Numbered from the stretch's first letter, positions 16,950 through 26,556 are shown. The stretch is DNA of 37,679 bases from Terriglobia bacterium (GCA_009838515.1 VXRL01000019.1:1-37679), one strand, 5' to 3'. Notes: generated from the letters alone by a model not told the origin. Program-made: numbers and translations.

Positions 16950-18665
16950 GTGGCAGATTCGACACAAGGCCCCGACTCATTCGTATTCAAGACCGACCGC
17001 CCCTGGCCCAATCCTCCCCTGAACGTGGGTGCCATCGTGGGCCACGCGACCCCGGACAGCGTCCGCCTCTGGCTCCGCACGGGACGCACTGGCCAGTTCA
17101 CGCTGCTGCTCGCTCCAAGGGACGCCACGCTGGACGCCGATGCTCGCGCAGCCTTGCGGGATCAGCTCGGGCGAGTGCCGCTGAGCCTGGAAGACGTGGA
17201 GGCTCTAGAGACCGGCACCAGAAGGCTGGACTTCGCCATCGAGGATTTCGACGCCGACACGACCGTGGTCCTGGACCTCGACGGCCTCTCACCCGATACG
17301 CGCTACGGCTACATCCTCTACTTCCGGGACGAGGAGCGTGTGCTGCTCGGACACAACCGCCTGCGCGGCTTCCGCACGCCCCCCGCCTACGAGGAGCGCA
17401 GGCCCTTCCAGTTCGCGTTGTTCTCCTGTCACATGCCCTACAAGGAGAGCGGCCTGTTCGGGCGCCGCACCGAGGTCCGCAACCTCGAGATGTGGGACTA
17501 CCTTGGCGCCACCTTGGAACGCCACGGCCATCATGTCGATCTCGTCATAGCCGGTGGCGACCAAGCCTACACCGACGGCGTGCCGACGTTGGACATCTGG
17601 CGCTACCTCAACCACCGCATGCGCAGGGACGGCGACAGCCTCCTGCCGGACGAAGCGTCCATGCTGAGCTGGTACCGGGACATCTACCGCGGCTACTGGG
17701 GCTTCGCGAGCGTACAAGAGGTCTTCGACAGCTTTCCCACCTACATGGTCTGGGACGATCACGAGATCGGCGACGGCTGGGGCTCCCATCAACTAACCGA
17801 AGACGGCACGGGTGACGGCGTGAGCAAGATGCTGCCCGGCCTGGAGGAGAAAGGGCTCACGCGCGACGAGGGCCTCGAACTCGCTCAGCGGATGTTCCGC
17901 GCGGCCCAGCAGTCCTACGTGGAGTACGAGCACAGCCACAACCCGCCGACCGAGGACGGAGTGCTCGACTATTCCTTCCGCCGCGGCGGCTGCGCCTACT
18001 ACGTGCTGGACGGGCGCGGCCGGCGGGACATTGGTCGCGAGAGCTTCCGGATCCTAGGACGCGAGCAGTTCGACCGATTCGCCGCGTGGATCGAGGGCTT
18101 GGACCCGGAGGAGACGGCATTCCTGTTCGTGGTTTCAGCAGTGCCAGTGCTGCACACCAAGGCGGGCCTGGTAAACGCCGACGAGCGCTGGGTGATCGAC
18201 CAAGCGGGCCTCGGCGACGATCTCCGCGACTCCTGGGAGCACGAACTGCACGACGAGGAGCGCGGCGCGCTTCTGCGAGCGCTGTTCGCAGCAGCGGCAC
18301 GAGGGATTCGAGTTTGCATCCTTAGCGGGGACGTACACGTTTCTGCCGTGTTCTCGATCGAGGACGCAGAGGGCCATCGCATCTACCAGCTCACGTCAAG
18401 CGCCATCACGTATGGCCTTTCGCGCGCGATCTCGTGGGTGCTGAGCGCGGGCGCGGCGGACAGCGGCGAGACTTCGGAAGGGTACAGCTTCGAGCGACTC
18501 GCGCTCTACGCGGACAGTACGTACGCCTTGATCAGCGTTGATCCGCAAGCAGGCGAATCGTGGTTCAAGCTCTACGGCGAGCAGAAGCTGGAACGGCCGG
18601 AATCGCTGGGAGGTGCCGAGGCCGTTCCGTTGAACCACTCCCTCGCCAAGATCCGGCTGTTCTGA
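16950..18665 (+). CDS. PhoD-like metallophosphatase
   Basis: The product has 571 residues with the PhoD-type metallophosphoesterase layout: an N-terminal beta-sandwich region (about 20-145, with LDGLSPDTRYGY as in fibronectin-like PhoD N-domains), then the catalytic domain. Metal-binding motifs are FSCHMPY near 158, AGGDQAY at 201-207, WDDHEIGDGW at 268-277 and SGDVHVS at 459-465. Enzymes of this family hydrolyse phosphate esters. No signal peptide or twin-arginine motif is present, so it is probably cytoplasmic, unlike classical exported PhoD. The start is a GTG without a Shine-Dalgarno sequence. It appears to be a single-gene unit. Confidence 0.9.
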   Translation: MADSTQGPDSFVFKTDRPWPNPPLNVGAIVGHATPDSVRLWLRTGRTGQFTLLLAPRDATLDADARAALRDQLGRVPLSLEDVEALETGTRRLDFAIEDFDADTTVVLDLDGLSPDTRYGYILYFRDEERVLLGHNRLRGFRTPPAYEERRPFQFALFSCHMPYKESGLFGRRTEVRNLEMWDYLGATLERHGHHVDLVIAGGDQAYTDGVPTLDIWRYLNHRMRRDGDSLLPDEASMLSWYRDIYRGYWGFASVQEVFDSFPTYMVWDDHEIGDGWGSHQLTEDGTGDGVSKMLPGLEEKGLTRDEGLELAQRMFRAAQQSYVEYEHSHNPPTEDGVLDYSFRRGGCAYYVLDGRGRRDIGRESFRILGREQFDRFAAWIEGLDPEETAFLFVVSAVPVLHTKAGLVNADERWVIDQAGLGDDLRDSWEHELHDEERGALLRALFAAAARGIRVCILSGDVHVSAVFSIEDAEGHRIYQLTSSAITYGLSRAISWVLSAGAADSGETSEGYSFERLALYADSTYALISVDPQAGESWFKLYGEQKLERPESLGGAEAVPLNHSLAKIRLF

Positions 18666-18961
18666 TTCGGTCTGATGCTCCCGCGTCGACAGGGCAACAG
18701 GGCAGATGAACAGCAGTTGAAGGCACGCGCAAGTGCCGTGGAGTGGTCGCTTTCGCCCCCTGTGCGGCCGGTCCGTCCTACAGTTCCCGCGGAATCAAGC
18801 CCCAAGCTGCGCTGGTTCGCATTAACGTGTTCTATTCGTAAAAAGAGTAGAGATATTAGACTAGTCTCGATGAGCCAGAAAAGAATCAGCGAGAGAGCAA
18901 GCATCTCGAACCTCGTGTCAGGTTCAATTGCCGGGCACGCTCTCCCGCTAGCAAAGAGCTA
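18666..18961. other. Intergenic stretch of about 295 bp
   Basis: An AT-rich patch at 18825-18870 includes a 10-bp palindrome AGACTAGTCT (18858-18867) about 95 bp upstream of the transglycosylase gene, a possible promoter or operator area. No gene is supported. Confidence 0.35.
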
Positions 18962-20833
18962 ATGCCGCGCCTTGATTCAGTCTCCGGCAACGTCATGCAC
19001 AATTTTGTCAGGCATCGCTCTGTCGCTGCTGTCCTAGCCTCCCTCTTGGCGCTCGCCCTGACGCAATCCTGCGGCAACCGCGCAGCGACTGAGCCCGCCG
19101 ATGCTTACGAAATCTACGAGTCCGGGAACTTGGTTGTCGATCTCTACGATCTCCACGAGTCTCTTGGTTCCGGGCAGTCCCGGATGGACGCGGATGCCGA
19201 GAGGTTGCTCTCGGAGAGCCTCAATGTTCCCGACGCCGACCCCAACTGGCCGACGCTAGCATTTCTCGCCGGCGAAATCGAATTGCGGCGAGGAAACATC
19301 GGCGACGCGGAAAGATCGTTTCGTCAGCTTGCAACCTGGGGGTCCTCGACTGAACCGAATACGGACGAGTCCGACTCGTGGGGCGGTAGCGGCCTCGCGG
19401 TCATCGGACTCTGGCGTTGGCTGGAGATTCTCGAAGGCGACGAAGCCACGCCGGCCGACCGGGCGTCCGAAGCGATCGAGGTGGCCCTGAAGCTGAAGAG
19501 CACCCGCTTCTATAGGGGCATGCTGGACTCAGGCCTCCTCCCTGGATTGCCCCAGCTTGAAGAGGATCTGACTCGGATGCTCGCGCACCTAGCGTGGAAG
19601 AGCGAGCATCCGAAGCGAAGAACGCTGTTCCTGGAAGGGCTCAGCACTTACACCACCCATCGCCTATCGCCAGAGGATCAGGCCATTGTTGACGAACTGG
19701 TCTCAGAGGGCTTGCTTGATCCAAAGCAACTGCAACTGTTCCGCGCAAAGAGGCTGCTTGCCCTTGTCTTGACTCGGCCAGAGGAGGACATCGCGATCGA
19801 GTTGCTCCGAAGCATCTGGGACGATGCCAGTCTCGGCGCGAACGCGCGGTCCGAGGCGGGATACCTTTGGTGCTACTACATGCGGAGACGTGGCGACCGA
19901 CGAGAGATCATTCAGATCCTCTCGGAAGTCATCCAGCTCGCTAACGACGATCAAATCGCCGAGATGGCTCTATATCGCAGGGCGATGACGCAGAACTCGC
20001 AGGCCCTGTTCGAGCAGGACATGGAAGAGTTGATATCGGACTACACCGACGGATTCCTGACCGACGATGCTCTATATCAGCTGGCCACCAGATCGCTGTT
20101 CAGGGGCGATCTGGAGGACGCGATCACAAGCTACTCGCAATTGCAAGACCTTCCAGTGCCTCATGACTACGAGGACTCGGCCTACATCCTTCCAGCGATC
20201 GGACTGATCGGACGCTACGATTCCTCGAACGTCGATCCCGACACCGCCGCTCTGCAGCGAGCCGAGAGTTTCCTGCAGGAGTATATCGACGCGTATCCCA
20301 ATGGAGTGTTCCGGCTCCGCGCGCTGTTTTGGCAGGGCCGGATCTCGGAGGCCTTGCGCGACGCTGCGAGAGCGAGAGACCGATTCGAGCAAGTGTTTCA
20401 AGAGGCTCCGTACAGCTATTTCGGAATCCGTGCTCAACTCCATCTCGAGCATGGCCGGGAGGCCGAGCGCATGGTCCTACCGGATCCCGGATCGGATACT
20501 GCCGCGCACATTCGAGACTCCTACCGTCCGGATCTTGTGCCGACGAGACTGAGCCGAGGGTCTGCCTACCACCGGCGCCTACAGGCGGCAGGAGCGTCAG
20601 GCCTATATCAGAGAGTGCTCGACGAGTCATCGAGCGTGGAGGCCTCCTTCCGACGAAGATTGGACGGTATCCCGCTTGGGGATTTGGATTCCCGAGGGCT
20701 GATCGTCCCCATCGGACTGCTGCTCTCGCTGCGGGAGGACGTGGGGGCTGCGCGAGACTCTGAGGCCGTTGCGGAGAACTGGCTGCAACTGGCAGGGTTC
20801 TCGCCGGCCATGAGGTCGGCGACTGGCCGCTAG
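18962..20833 (+). pseudogene. Soluble lytic transglycosylase, 5' part (helical-repeat domain) before a frameshift
   Basis: This frame gives 623 residues. A signal sequence (basic, then VAAVLASLLALAL) ends near a Cys at TQSCGN, a marginal lipobox. The ATG at 18962 or one at 18995 could be the start. The rest is a long alpha-helical repeat region (AERLLSESL, GDAERSFRQLA, FRLRALFWQGRISEALRDA) like the U-shaped superhelical domain of Slt70-type enzymes. Shortly after LAGFSPA the frame breaks at about 20807-20812. In the -1 frame the protein continues as HEVGDWPLAIEATSVVGD straight into the transglycosylase domain at 20851. This is therefore the 5' half of one gene of about 840 codons. Confidence 0.75.
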
Positions 20834-20850
20834 CGATCGAGGCGACGTCA

Positions 20851-21474
20851 GTGGTCGGGGACAGGCTACCCTGGCGAAACCGGATTACCACGGAACTCCA
20901 GACGGATCCCAGCTACCTTGCGACTGCGTACCCGGCGCTGGCCGAATTGCAAGCGTTGGACTTGGATCAGGCCCTGATCGATCACGCCTGGGACGTTGAC
21001 GGCTCGACCGAGTTGTCGAGGAGCTTGATGTACGCAGTGATTCGCAACGAAAGCCGGTTCTATCCTGGCGCGATTTCACCTGTCGGAGCTGTGGGCTTGT
21101 TTCAATTCATGCCCCACGTGTTCAGGAACCTCAAGAGGTCTCTGAACCTGGCGAGCCAAGTGGGCACTCAATCCGACTTCGATTTCCTTTCTGTTCCAAG
21201 GAACAATATTTCCGTTTGGTCCAAGTGGGTCGCAGCAGAAAAGTTCGGATTCGACGAGCGCGACGGCTTCGCCATGGGCTTGATGAAGCATCATGGGGGC
21301 AGCGGTAACTTGCGCAACTGGAATCGAACGTGGAACACGATCAGGCCTGATGGCACGGAAGCGGACATAGAGTTCCGCATGGACACACCCGGCTTCAGCG
21401 CGACTCGGATTTTCGTCCAAAAGGTCCTCCGCGACGTTGCTGTCGCGGAAGCGTCGGGGATCTTCCGTGACTGA
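20851..21474 (+). CDS. Lytic transglycosylase SLT domain (3' part of the frameshifted gene)
   Basis: Annotated from a GTG at 20851, the product has 207 residues; the true coding frame is open back to the frameshift near 20809. It contains the goose-lysozyme-like SLT signature: catalytic E67 in VIRNESRF, followed by SPVGAVGLFQFMP, and later a conserved HHGGSGNLRNW segment. Such enzymes cleave the glycan strand of peptidoglycan between MurNAc and GlcNAc with formation of anhydro-MurNAc. Alone, this fragment would lack a signal peptide and the helical domain. It is functional only if the upstream break is a sequencing error or is bypassed. Confidence 0.75.
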   Translation: MVGDRLPWRNRITTELQTDPSYLATAYPALAELQALDLDQALIDHAWDVDGSTELSRSLMYAVIRNESRFYPGAISPVGAVGLFQFMPHVFRNLKRSLNLASQVGTQSDFDFLSVPRNNISVWSKWVAAEKFGFDERDGFAMGLMKHHGGSGNLRNWNRTWNTIRPDGTEADIEFRMDTPGFSATRIFVQKVLRDVAVAEASGIFRD

Positions 21475-21582
21475 CGGGCGTTCGGTCGCTCGATCGATGA
21501 TGGAACTGGCCGAGCACTTGGTCCCACGGTGGGATGGATATTGCGCGGGGATTCAAGCGATCGCTGCGAGTGGAGAGACTCA

Positions 21583-22104
21583 GTGACGACGAAGTTTAAG
21601 AAGAATCTCGGGATCTTCGCAACGGCAATAGCGGGGATTGCGTTCTTCCTTCAGAATGTCGAGAAGATATTCGATTCGTCTGGGTTTCTAGCCGGGCTGC
21701 TCGGTATTTCCGCGTCCACCCACGAGTTACAGCTAGTCTGCGACGATGAAGTGTCATTCGATAACTGGCGAAAGACCCGCTTCACCATGGTCGGATTCAA
21801 TCGCACTGAAGATGATCTACAAGTCAGAATCGAATATGGATTCGGCGACGATCCCGAGGCAGGGTCGTTCAGTGTCGAAGGCCCGGTATTGAGGGGCAGC
21901 GCAACACGTCAGTGGCAGACGATCACCGTGCCCCGAAGTTCGGATTTCGAAAAGACTGTTCGCTTGCCGAGACTAGAGGTGCTCAAGAGGCCCAATATTG
22001 ATCCGGTGGAAGTGGAGATCCATTGGGAGCTTCACAGTATCAATGACAAGAGACTGTTAGAGACTGGAAGCCATCTTCTGTCGATTAGAGGGCCGTTCGA
22101 TTAG
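21583..22104 (+). CDS. Single-pass membrane-anchored protein of unknown function
   Basis: The GTG at 21583 is chosen because GGAGAG lies about 6 bases upstream and a membrane segment follows at once; a longer frame from 21529 is less likely. The product has 173 residues. A basic start (TTKFKKN) precedes a hydrophobic stretch (LGIFATAIAGIAFFL), giving one transmembrane segment. The rest is soluble and beta-rich in appearance, including FTMVGFNRTEDDLQVRIEYGF. I recognise no family. It has no clear operon link with the transglycosylase 108 bp upstream. Confidence 0.55.
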   Translation: MTTKFKKNLGIFATAIAGIAFFLQNVEKIFDSSGFLAGLLGISASTHELQLVCDDEVSFDNWRKTRFTMVGFNRTEDDLQVRIEYGFGDDPEAGSFSVEGPVLRGSATRQWQTITVPRSSDFEKTVRLPRLEVLKRPNIDPVEVEIHWELHSINDKRLLETGSHLLSIRGPFD

Positions 22105-22302
22105 AAAAGAACATCGCCTTCCAATCCGCAGATGCAACGAGATCAACTCGGTGGCGCAGCTCCAGATAAGCTGGAGCGTTCGCGCTGCGACGCCAATAGT
22201 TCGGTTCGAGAGTGTCGCGCCACTAATCACAGAGGCGAAGATCTCGCCCACCTCGTACCCCCACTCTGATGACGAATAACGCGGGAAGGTGGGTCTGAAC
22301 TG

Positions 22303-22500
22303 ATGCGACGACGCAAGCTAGAGCGAGAGCTAAGCGCTATGGGTTGGCGTTTCAAGCGACATGGCGCGAAACACGACATGTGGACGGACGGCCAAGTCAC
22401 GGTTTCCATACCCCGCCACCGGGAGGTTGAAGAAGAACTCGCAAAGGCAATCCTCAAGTTCGCAGCTAGGGCGAATGCAGATAGCCTCGGAACGGACTGA
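22303..22500 (+). CDS. hicA: HicA-like mRNA interferase toxin
   Basis: The 65-residue length is typical of HicA. The fold signature is visible: an N-terminal helix (RRKLERELSAMGW), then RFKRHGAKHDMW, where the His takes the place of the catalytic His in the usual GSH motif, then VSIPRHREVEEELAKAILKFA. HicA toxins bind and cleave mRNA. The normal G-S-H is G-A-K-H here, a small departure. An SD-like purine tract (GGAAGGTGGG) lies about 10 bases upstream. Its TGA falls inside the palindrome at 22495-22519. The antitoxin candidate follows 81 bp downstream, the usual toxin-first order. Confidence 0.75.
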   Translation: MRRRKLERELSAMGWRFKRHGAKHDMWTDGQVTVSIPRHREVEEELAKAILKFAARANADSLGTD

Positions 22501-22519
22501 TCAGTCTGACTGATCAGTC
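22495..22519. promoter_or_regulatory. Two tandem 12-bp palindromes between hicA and hicB
   Basis: GACTGATCAGTC occurs at 22495-22506 and again at 22508-22519, separated by a single T. Each copy is a perfect palindrome, and the 25 bases together are also an inverted repeat. The first overlaps the hicA stop codon. This could be a tandem operator for a HicB-type regulator or a hairpin reducing readthrough into hicB. Confidence 0.55.
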
Positions 22520-22581
22520 AGCCAGCACCGCTCAGGCACGAGGCGCTATACTTGGGGCACGATACTGTCGCGGGTGTCGGA

Positions 22582-22926
22582 ATGGGTCGTACCGAGGAAC
22601 AGTGGCGATCGGCGATTCTCGTCGGGACATCCAACGGGAACCGACTCTCCGGCAAGGTACACAGGGGCAACAAATTCTGGCTAGCCAAGCTTCCTGCTCT
22701 TGATGTGATGACTCAAGGCAGGTCTAAGGACGATGCATATGCAATGGTCAAAGATATGCTCGAGACACTCGTCAATCTGCCAGAATTCTCGGTCCGAGTG
22801 ATTCCAGACGATGAGGATGGCTTCGAAGTTACAGCGCAGGTTCCGAGCCAATGCGAACCCGCTTGGGACGACTCAGATCAGATTGTCGGGCCTCCCGATC
22901 AAGTCATGCTCGTAACCTCTGAGTGA
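22582..22926 (+). CDS. hicB: HicB-like antitoxin
   Basis: The product has 114 residues from the ATG at 22582; a TTG at 22552 would add ten. The middle contains a partial HicB-type degenerate RNase H fold: FWLAKLPALDVMTQGRSKDDA (read in pieces around residues 36-56), then AYAMVKDMLETL, matching the usual substrate-like beta-strand, GxSxxEA turn and helix. The C-terminus is acidic. Such antitoxins bind HicA and often the operon DNA. I do not see a clear helix-turn-helix or ribbon-helix-helix segment. Assignment rests partly on its place behind hicA. Confidence 0.6.
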   Translation: MGRTEEQWRSAILVGTSNGNRLSGKVHRGNKFWLAKLPALDVMTQGRSKDDAYAMVKDMLETLVNLPEFSVRVIPDDEDGFEVTAQVPSQCEPAWDDSDQIVGPPDQVMLVTSE

Positions 22927-23334
22927 GCAGCCACAGGTTCGTGCCGTCGAGGATCGATCCCTAACCGAATTCTGACGTGGAAGGATCATTGACCCTTCCA
23001 GTTGCGATCGGTGCCAAGTGCAAGGGCCGATCCCGTCGGGCGTGTCTGTTGGCCGCAGAAGAGATTCACCAGCGTCTCTTGGATTAGTCCCGCCTTCGCT
23101 GTAGTGTTACGTTTCCGCCCAGTCTAGGCCGTTACCCATCCACCAGGCCACACACATGAGAGCCCCTCCCCCTGCCACCCTCTCCCCCAGACACCTTGGA
23201 GAGCTACGTTTCTAAATGTAAACGACTGAAAAAGTGCTCATTTCTACACGATTTCAACATATATCGTTCGAATTTGGGTAGTTTTCCTAGCCTGCCTGAT
23301 AGACTGCGGTTGCCTGCACCTGTAGGCGATATGC
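22927..23334. other. Intergenic region of about 400 bp upstream of cassette 2
   Basis: It contains the 38-bp dispersed repeat copy B (23055-23092) and an AT-rich patch at 23205-23290 that probably holds the promoter of the cytochrome/DUF1501 operon. No gene is supported. Confidence 0.45.
23055..23092. repeat. Dispersed 38-bp repeat, copy B
   Basis: About 33 of 38 positions match 13659-13696 in the same orientation, including TTGGATTAGTCCCG. It lies about 240 bp upstream of the cytochrome-like gene. Confidence 0.65.
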
Positions 23335-26300
23335 GTGCATACAGATCCTCGCACCCGCGACCTCAGGTGGGCTTGGATGCTTGCCTGGTTGCTTGTAGTC
23401 GCGTCGCTCTCAGCGCCGGTAGGACTGGCGCAATTCAGACCCGGGGACTACCGGGCAGAGTCCGACCAGGACCGCGCAGAGATCGAATACGAGCGGTCTC
23501 GGCCACAGCAAGCTGCATACGAGCTCAGGCGGGCTCTCGCACACGCCCGCTTGGGTGCCGCTGCCAGTACGATCGAGCCACAAACCCTCTGTCCGGCCAC
23601 GGTAAGTCAGGGCGACGGCCATCCGACATTCGGCAGACTGGCCTTGCAGCCCTTGACGCCACGGTCCGCGCTGCGACCGACTACAGCGAGGTGGAGCACC
23701 GTAGCCCCGGCCTCGCAATCTGCCGCTGGCATATTCGGCGAGTACATTTCTGAGCAAGTAGTCCAGTCGCGCTGTATCAATTGCCATGTGGAGGGGGGCG
23801 TCTCCGGCCACACGAGGCTGGTACTTTCCGCGAGCACTGTCGATGGTCACGAAGCTCTAAACCTTGCAGTCTTCGAGAACCTGACCGCCACCATCGAGGG
23901 CGCCACGGACCTGATCCTGAACAAGATCCAAGGCGTGGCTCACGGCGGCGGAATCCAAGTCCCAGCTGGATCGGCAGACTTTGCCAACATGGAGCGGTTC
24001 TTGCGCTTGCTTAGCGGTGAGGGAACCTCCGGCACGGGTTTATCTCCGGATTCGCTGTTCGAGGGGGTCACGATGGCCTCGCCGGCAAGGACATTGCGAA
24101 GGGCGGCCTTGGTCTTCGCGGGCCGGTTGCCGACACCCGCAGAGCTGACCGCTGTCAGCGACGGAAGCATCGGCAGCCTGCGCCGGACGATACGCGGCCT
24201 AATGACAGGACCTGGCTTCCATCAATTCCTAATCCGCGCCAGCAACGACCGGCTCCTGACCGACCGGCACATCATTGACGTGCTCGATCCGGAAGAGGGC
24301 TTCCTCGTGGATTTGGCCAACATTCACTGGGAAAAGGCCAAATCGGCCATTGACCGCGGCTATGACCACCCCATCAAGGATCGGGAGTTCCGCGAATGGG
24401 AACGGGCATTCCAGTTCGGAGCCTCGCGCGCGCCGTTGGAACTAATCGCGCATGTCGTGGAAAACGACCTGCCCTACACCGAGATCCTGACAGCCGATTA
24501 CGTCATGGCGAATCCGTTTGCCGCAAGGGCGTATGGCGCGGATACGGCATTCGACGATCCCAATGACCCGTACGAGTTCAGGCCGTCGCGAGTCGTCAGC
24601 TATTTCCGCAACGACGATTCCAAGATCCGGATCGAGACTGATGACAGGCTGGGCCGCTGGATCGCCAACCCGGGCACCCTCAGCACCAAATATCCCCACG
24701 CGGGCATCCTCAACACCACGGCTTTCTTGCTCCGCTACCCCACGACGGCCACCAACAGGAACCGCGCCCGGGCCCGCTGGACGTACTACTACTTCCTAGG
24801 CTTGGACATCGAGAAGTCGGCCGCGCGCACGACCGATCCGGACGCGCTCGCGGATACGGACAACCCGACGATGAAGAATCCTGCCTGCACAGTCTGCCAC
24901 AGCATCATGGACCCGGTAGCCGGGACCTTCCAGAATTATGGCGAGGAGGGCCTCTACCGCGATGCATGGGGCGGGCTGGACTCCCTGGCGGGACTCTACA
25001 AGCGTCCGAAGGACGGATCGGAATCGCCGTACCAGGAAGGAGACACGTGGTATAGGGACATGCGGGACCCCGGATTCGACGGAGTCTTGGCACCGAGCGC
25101 CGACAACAGCGTGCAATGGCTGGCAGAACGGATCGCGACAGACCCGAGGTTCGCGGAAGCGGCGGTGAAGTTCTGGTGGCCGGCGATCTTGGGTGTTGAG
25201 GTTGCCAGCCCTCCCGAGGACGAGGGGGACAGCGGCTTCGAAGCGCAGCTTGTGGCCGCGACAGCGCAACAAGCTGAGGTCGAACGCCTGGCCGATGCGT
25301 TCCGGCAGGGTATTGCGGGAGGTAAGCCCTTCAACGGACGTGACCTGCTCGCGGAAATCGCGCTCTCGCCGTGGTTCCGGGCCGAGTCGACCGGAAACGG
25401 CGATCCCGTCCGTGATGCAGCCCTCGCCCACGCCGGGATGGAGCGGATCCTCACGCCCGAGGAGCTGGAAATCAAGACCGAGGCTATTACGGGGTACGTT
25501 TGGGGGAGGAGGTTGTCGACATACGTCAAGCACGGCCGCGACACCCACCTGAATGGGACGCTAGCGCAATACGGCAGATACGAGCTGATGTACGGAGGAA
25601 TCGACTCCGACGGCATCGCCGTGAGGGCCGGTGACCTGACTCCCCTGATGGCGGCTGTCGCGCAACGGCACGCGATCGAAATCAGCTGCCCCGTGGTGAT
25701 GCGGGAATTCTTCTTGCTGCCCGAGAGGCAGCGCCGGCTGTTTGGCGGCATCGACAAGACCACCTCGCCCGTCTGGGAGGCATTCAAGGCAAGCGAGATC
25801 ACGGCCGAGTCTTGGAGGGGCAGGCAGACCGTCTCCATTCTTGTTTCATTGGCGGCGGGGACCAAGACTGTGCGCCTCGCGTTCACAAACGACTTCTACG
25901 ACTCCTCAACCAAGGACGACCGGAACTTGGCACTGCACGAAGTGATCGTGCGTGACCAACGCGGCTCGGTCATAGAAAGAATCGAACTCAAGGATCTGGC
26001 CCCGCAGCAGGAGCCTGACTGCAATCGGCCGAGGGACGATTCCTTCAAGCTGTCCTGCGAGGGATGGCTGGACGTCCCGGTATCGGTTCCGGTCGCTGGA
26101 GAGTACCGCATCGATGTTTCCGCCTGGCAGGATGCGGGCGGCGACGAACCTGCCAAGCTGGAGATCACCGTGGAATCGGACGGCGACTCTTCACGCGGGG
26201 CGCTGGCGATCAAGAGGAAGCTCTCGGAACTGCACGAGACGCTGTTCGGGGTGACGCCCGCAGCGGATTCCCCTGACATCGAGGAGTCCTATCGGCTCTT

Positions 26301-26556
26301 CCGCGAGGTCTGGGAGCGCAGGCGGGCGACAGAGGGAAGCCGCTTCAGCGAGAAGTGTCACATCAACGACATCCGCTATTTCGAAGGGCTCGTGGACGAA
26401 GCGTGGGGATTCGACAGGTGGGGGAATGCGCGGATCGACGAGCGAGCTTGGGACCTTCTCGACCGGACCGACAGGAGCGATCCGCACCACGTAGCCCGCA
26501 CTTGGGTCGTCGTGCTCGCGTACCTGCTGTCCGACTATCGGTACCTGTATTTCTAA
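23335..26556 (+). CDS. Large exported di-CxxCH, DUF1592/DUF1588-like protein (copy 2)
   Basis: The product has 1073 residues starting at a GTG. A signal peptide is clear (RWAWMLAWLLVVASLSAPVGLA). Heme-attachment motifs are CINCH (147-151) and CTVCH (518-522), the second followed by IMDPVAGTFQNYG. The regions ILNKIQGVAHGGG, RRAALVFAGRLPT, APLELIAHVVENDLPYTEIL and TATNRNRARARWTYYYFLG are shared with copy 1. About residue 843, KTVRLAFTNDFYD and then DRNLALHEVIV closely resemble the calcium-dependent xylan-binding module. It is probably a periplasmic or surface cytochrome-like protein that binds carbohydrate. The DUF1501 gene follows after 13 bp in the same operon. Confidence 0.87.
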   Translation: MHTDPRTRDLRWAWMLAWLLVVASLSAPVGLAQFRPGDYRAESDQDRAEIEYERSRPQQAAYELRRALAHARLGAAASTIEPQTLCPATVSQGDGHPTFGRLALQPLTPRSALRPTTARWSTVAPASQSAAGIFGEYISEQVVQSRCINCHVEGGVSGHTRLVLSASTVDGHEALNLAVFENLTATIEGATDLILNKIQGVAHGGGIQVPAGSADFANMERFLRLLSGEGTSGTGLSPDSLFEGVTMASPARTLRRAALVFAGRLPTPAELTAVSDGSIGSLRRTIRGLMTGPGFHQFLIRASNDRLLTDRHIIDVLDPEEGFLVDLANIHWEKAKSAIDRGYDHPIKDREFREWERAFQFGASRAPLELIAHVVENDLPYTEILTADYVMANPFAARAYGADTAFDDPNDPYEFRPSRVVSYFRNDDSKIRIETDDRLGRWIANPGTLSTKYPHAGILNTTAFLLRYPTTATNRNRARARWTYYYFLGLDIEKSAARTTDPDALADTDNPTMKNPACTVCHSIMDPVAGTFQNYGEEGLYRDAWGGLDSLAGLYKRPKDGSESPYQEGDTWYRDMRDPGFDGVLAPSADNSVQWLAERIATDPRFAEAAVKFWWPAILGVEVASPPEDEGDSGFEAQLVAATAQQAEVERLADAFRQGIAGGKPFNGRDLLAEIALSPWFRAESTGNGDPVRDAALAHAGMERILTPEELEIKTEAITGYVWGRRLSTYVKHGRDTHLNGTLAQYGRYELMYGGIDSDGIAVRAGDLTPLMAAVAQRHAIEISCPVVMREFFLLPERQRRLFGGIDKTTSPVWEAFKASEITAESWRGRQTVSILVSLAAGTKTVRLAFTNDFYDSSTKDDRNLALHEVIVRDQRGSVIERIELKDLAPQQEPDCNRPRDDSFKLSCEGWLDVPVSVPVAGEYRIDVSAWQDAGGDEPAKLEITVESDGDSSRGALAIKRKLSELHETLFGVTPAADSPDIEESYRLFREVWERRRATEGSRFSEKCHINDIRYFEGLVDEAWGFDRWGNARIDERAWDLLDRTDRSDPHHVARTWVVVLAYLLSDYRYLYF

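Noticed and set aside
23196..23753. 185-codon frame overlapping the start of cytochrome copy 2
   Set aside because: Most of it lies in another frame over the well-supported cytochrome gene, and the unique part has no signal or motif.
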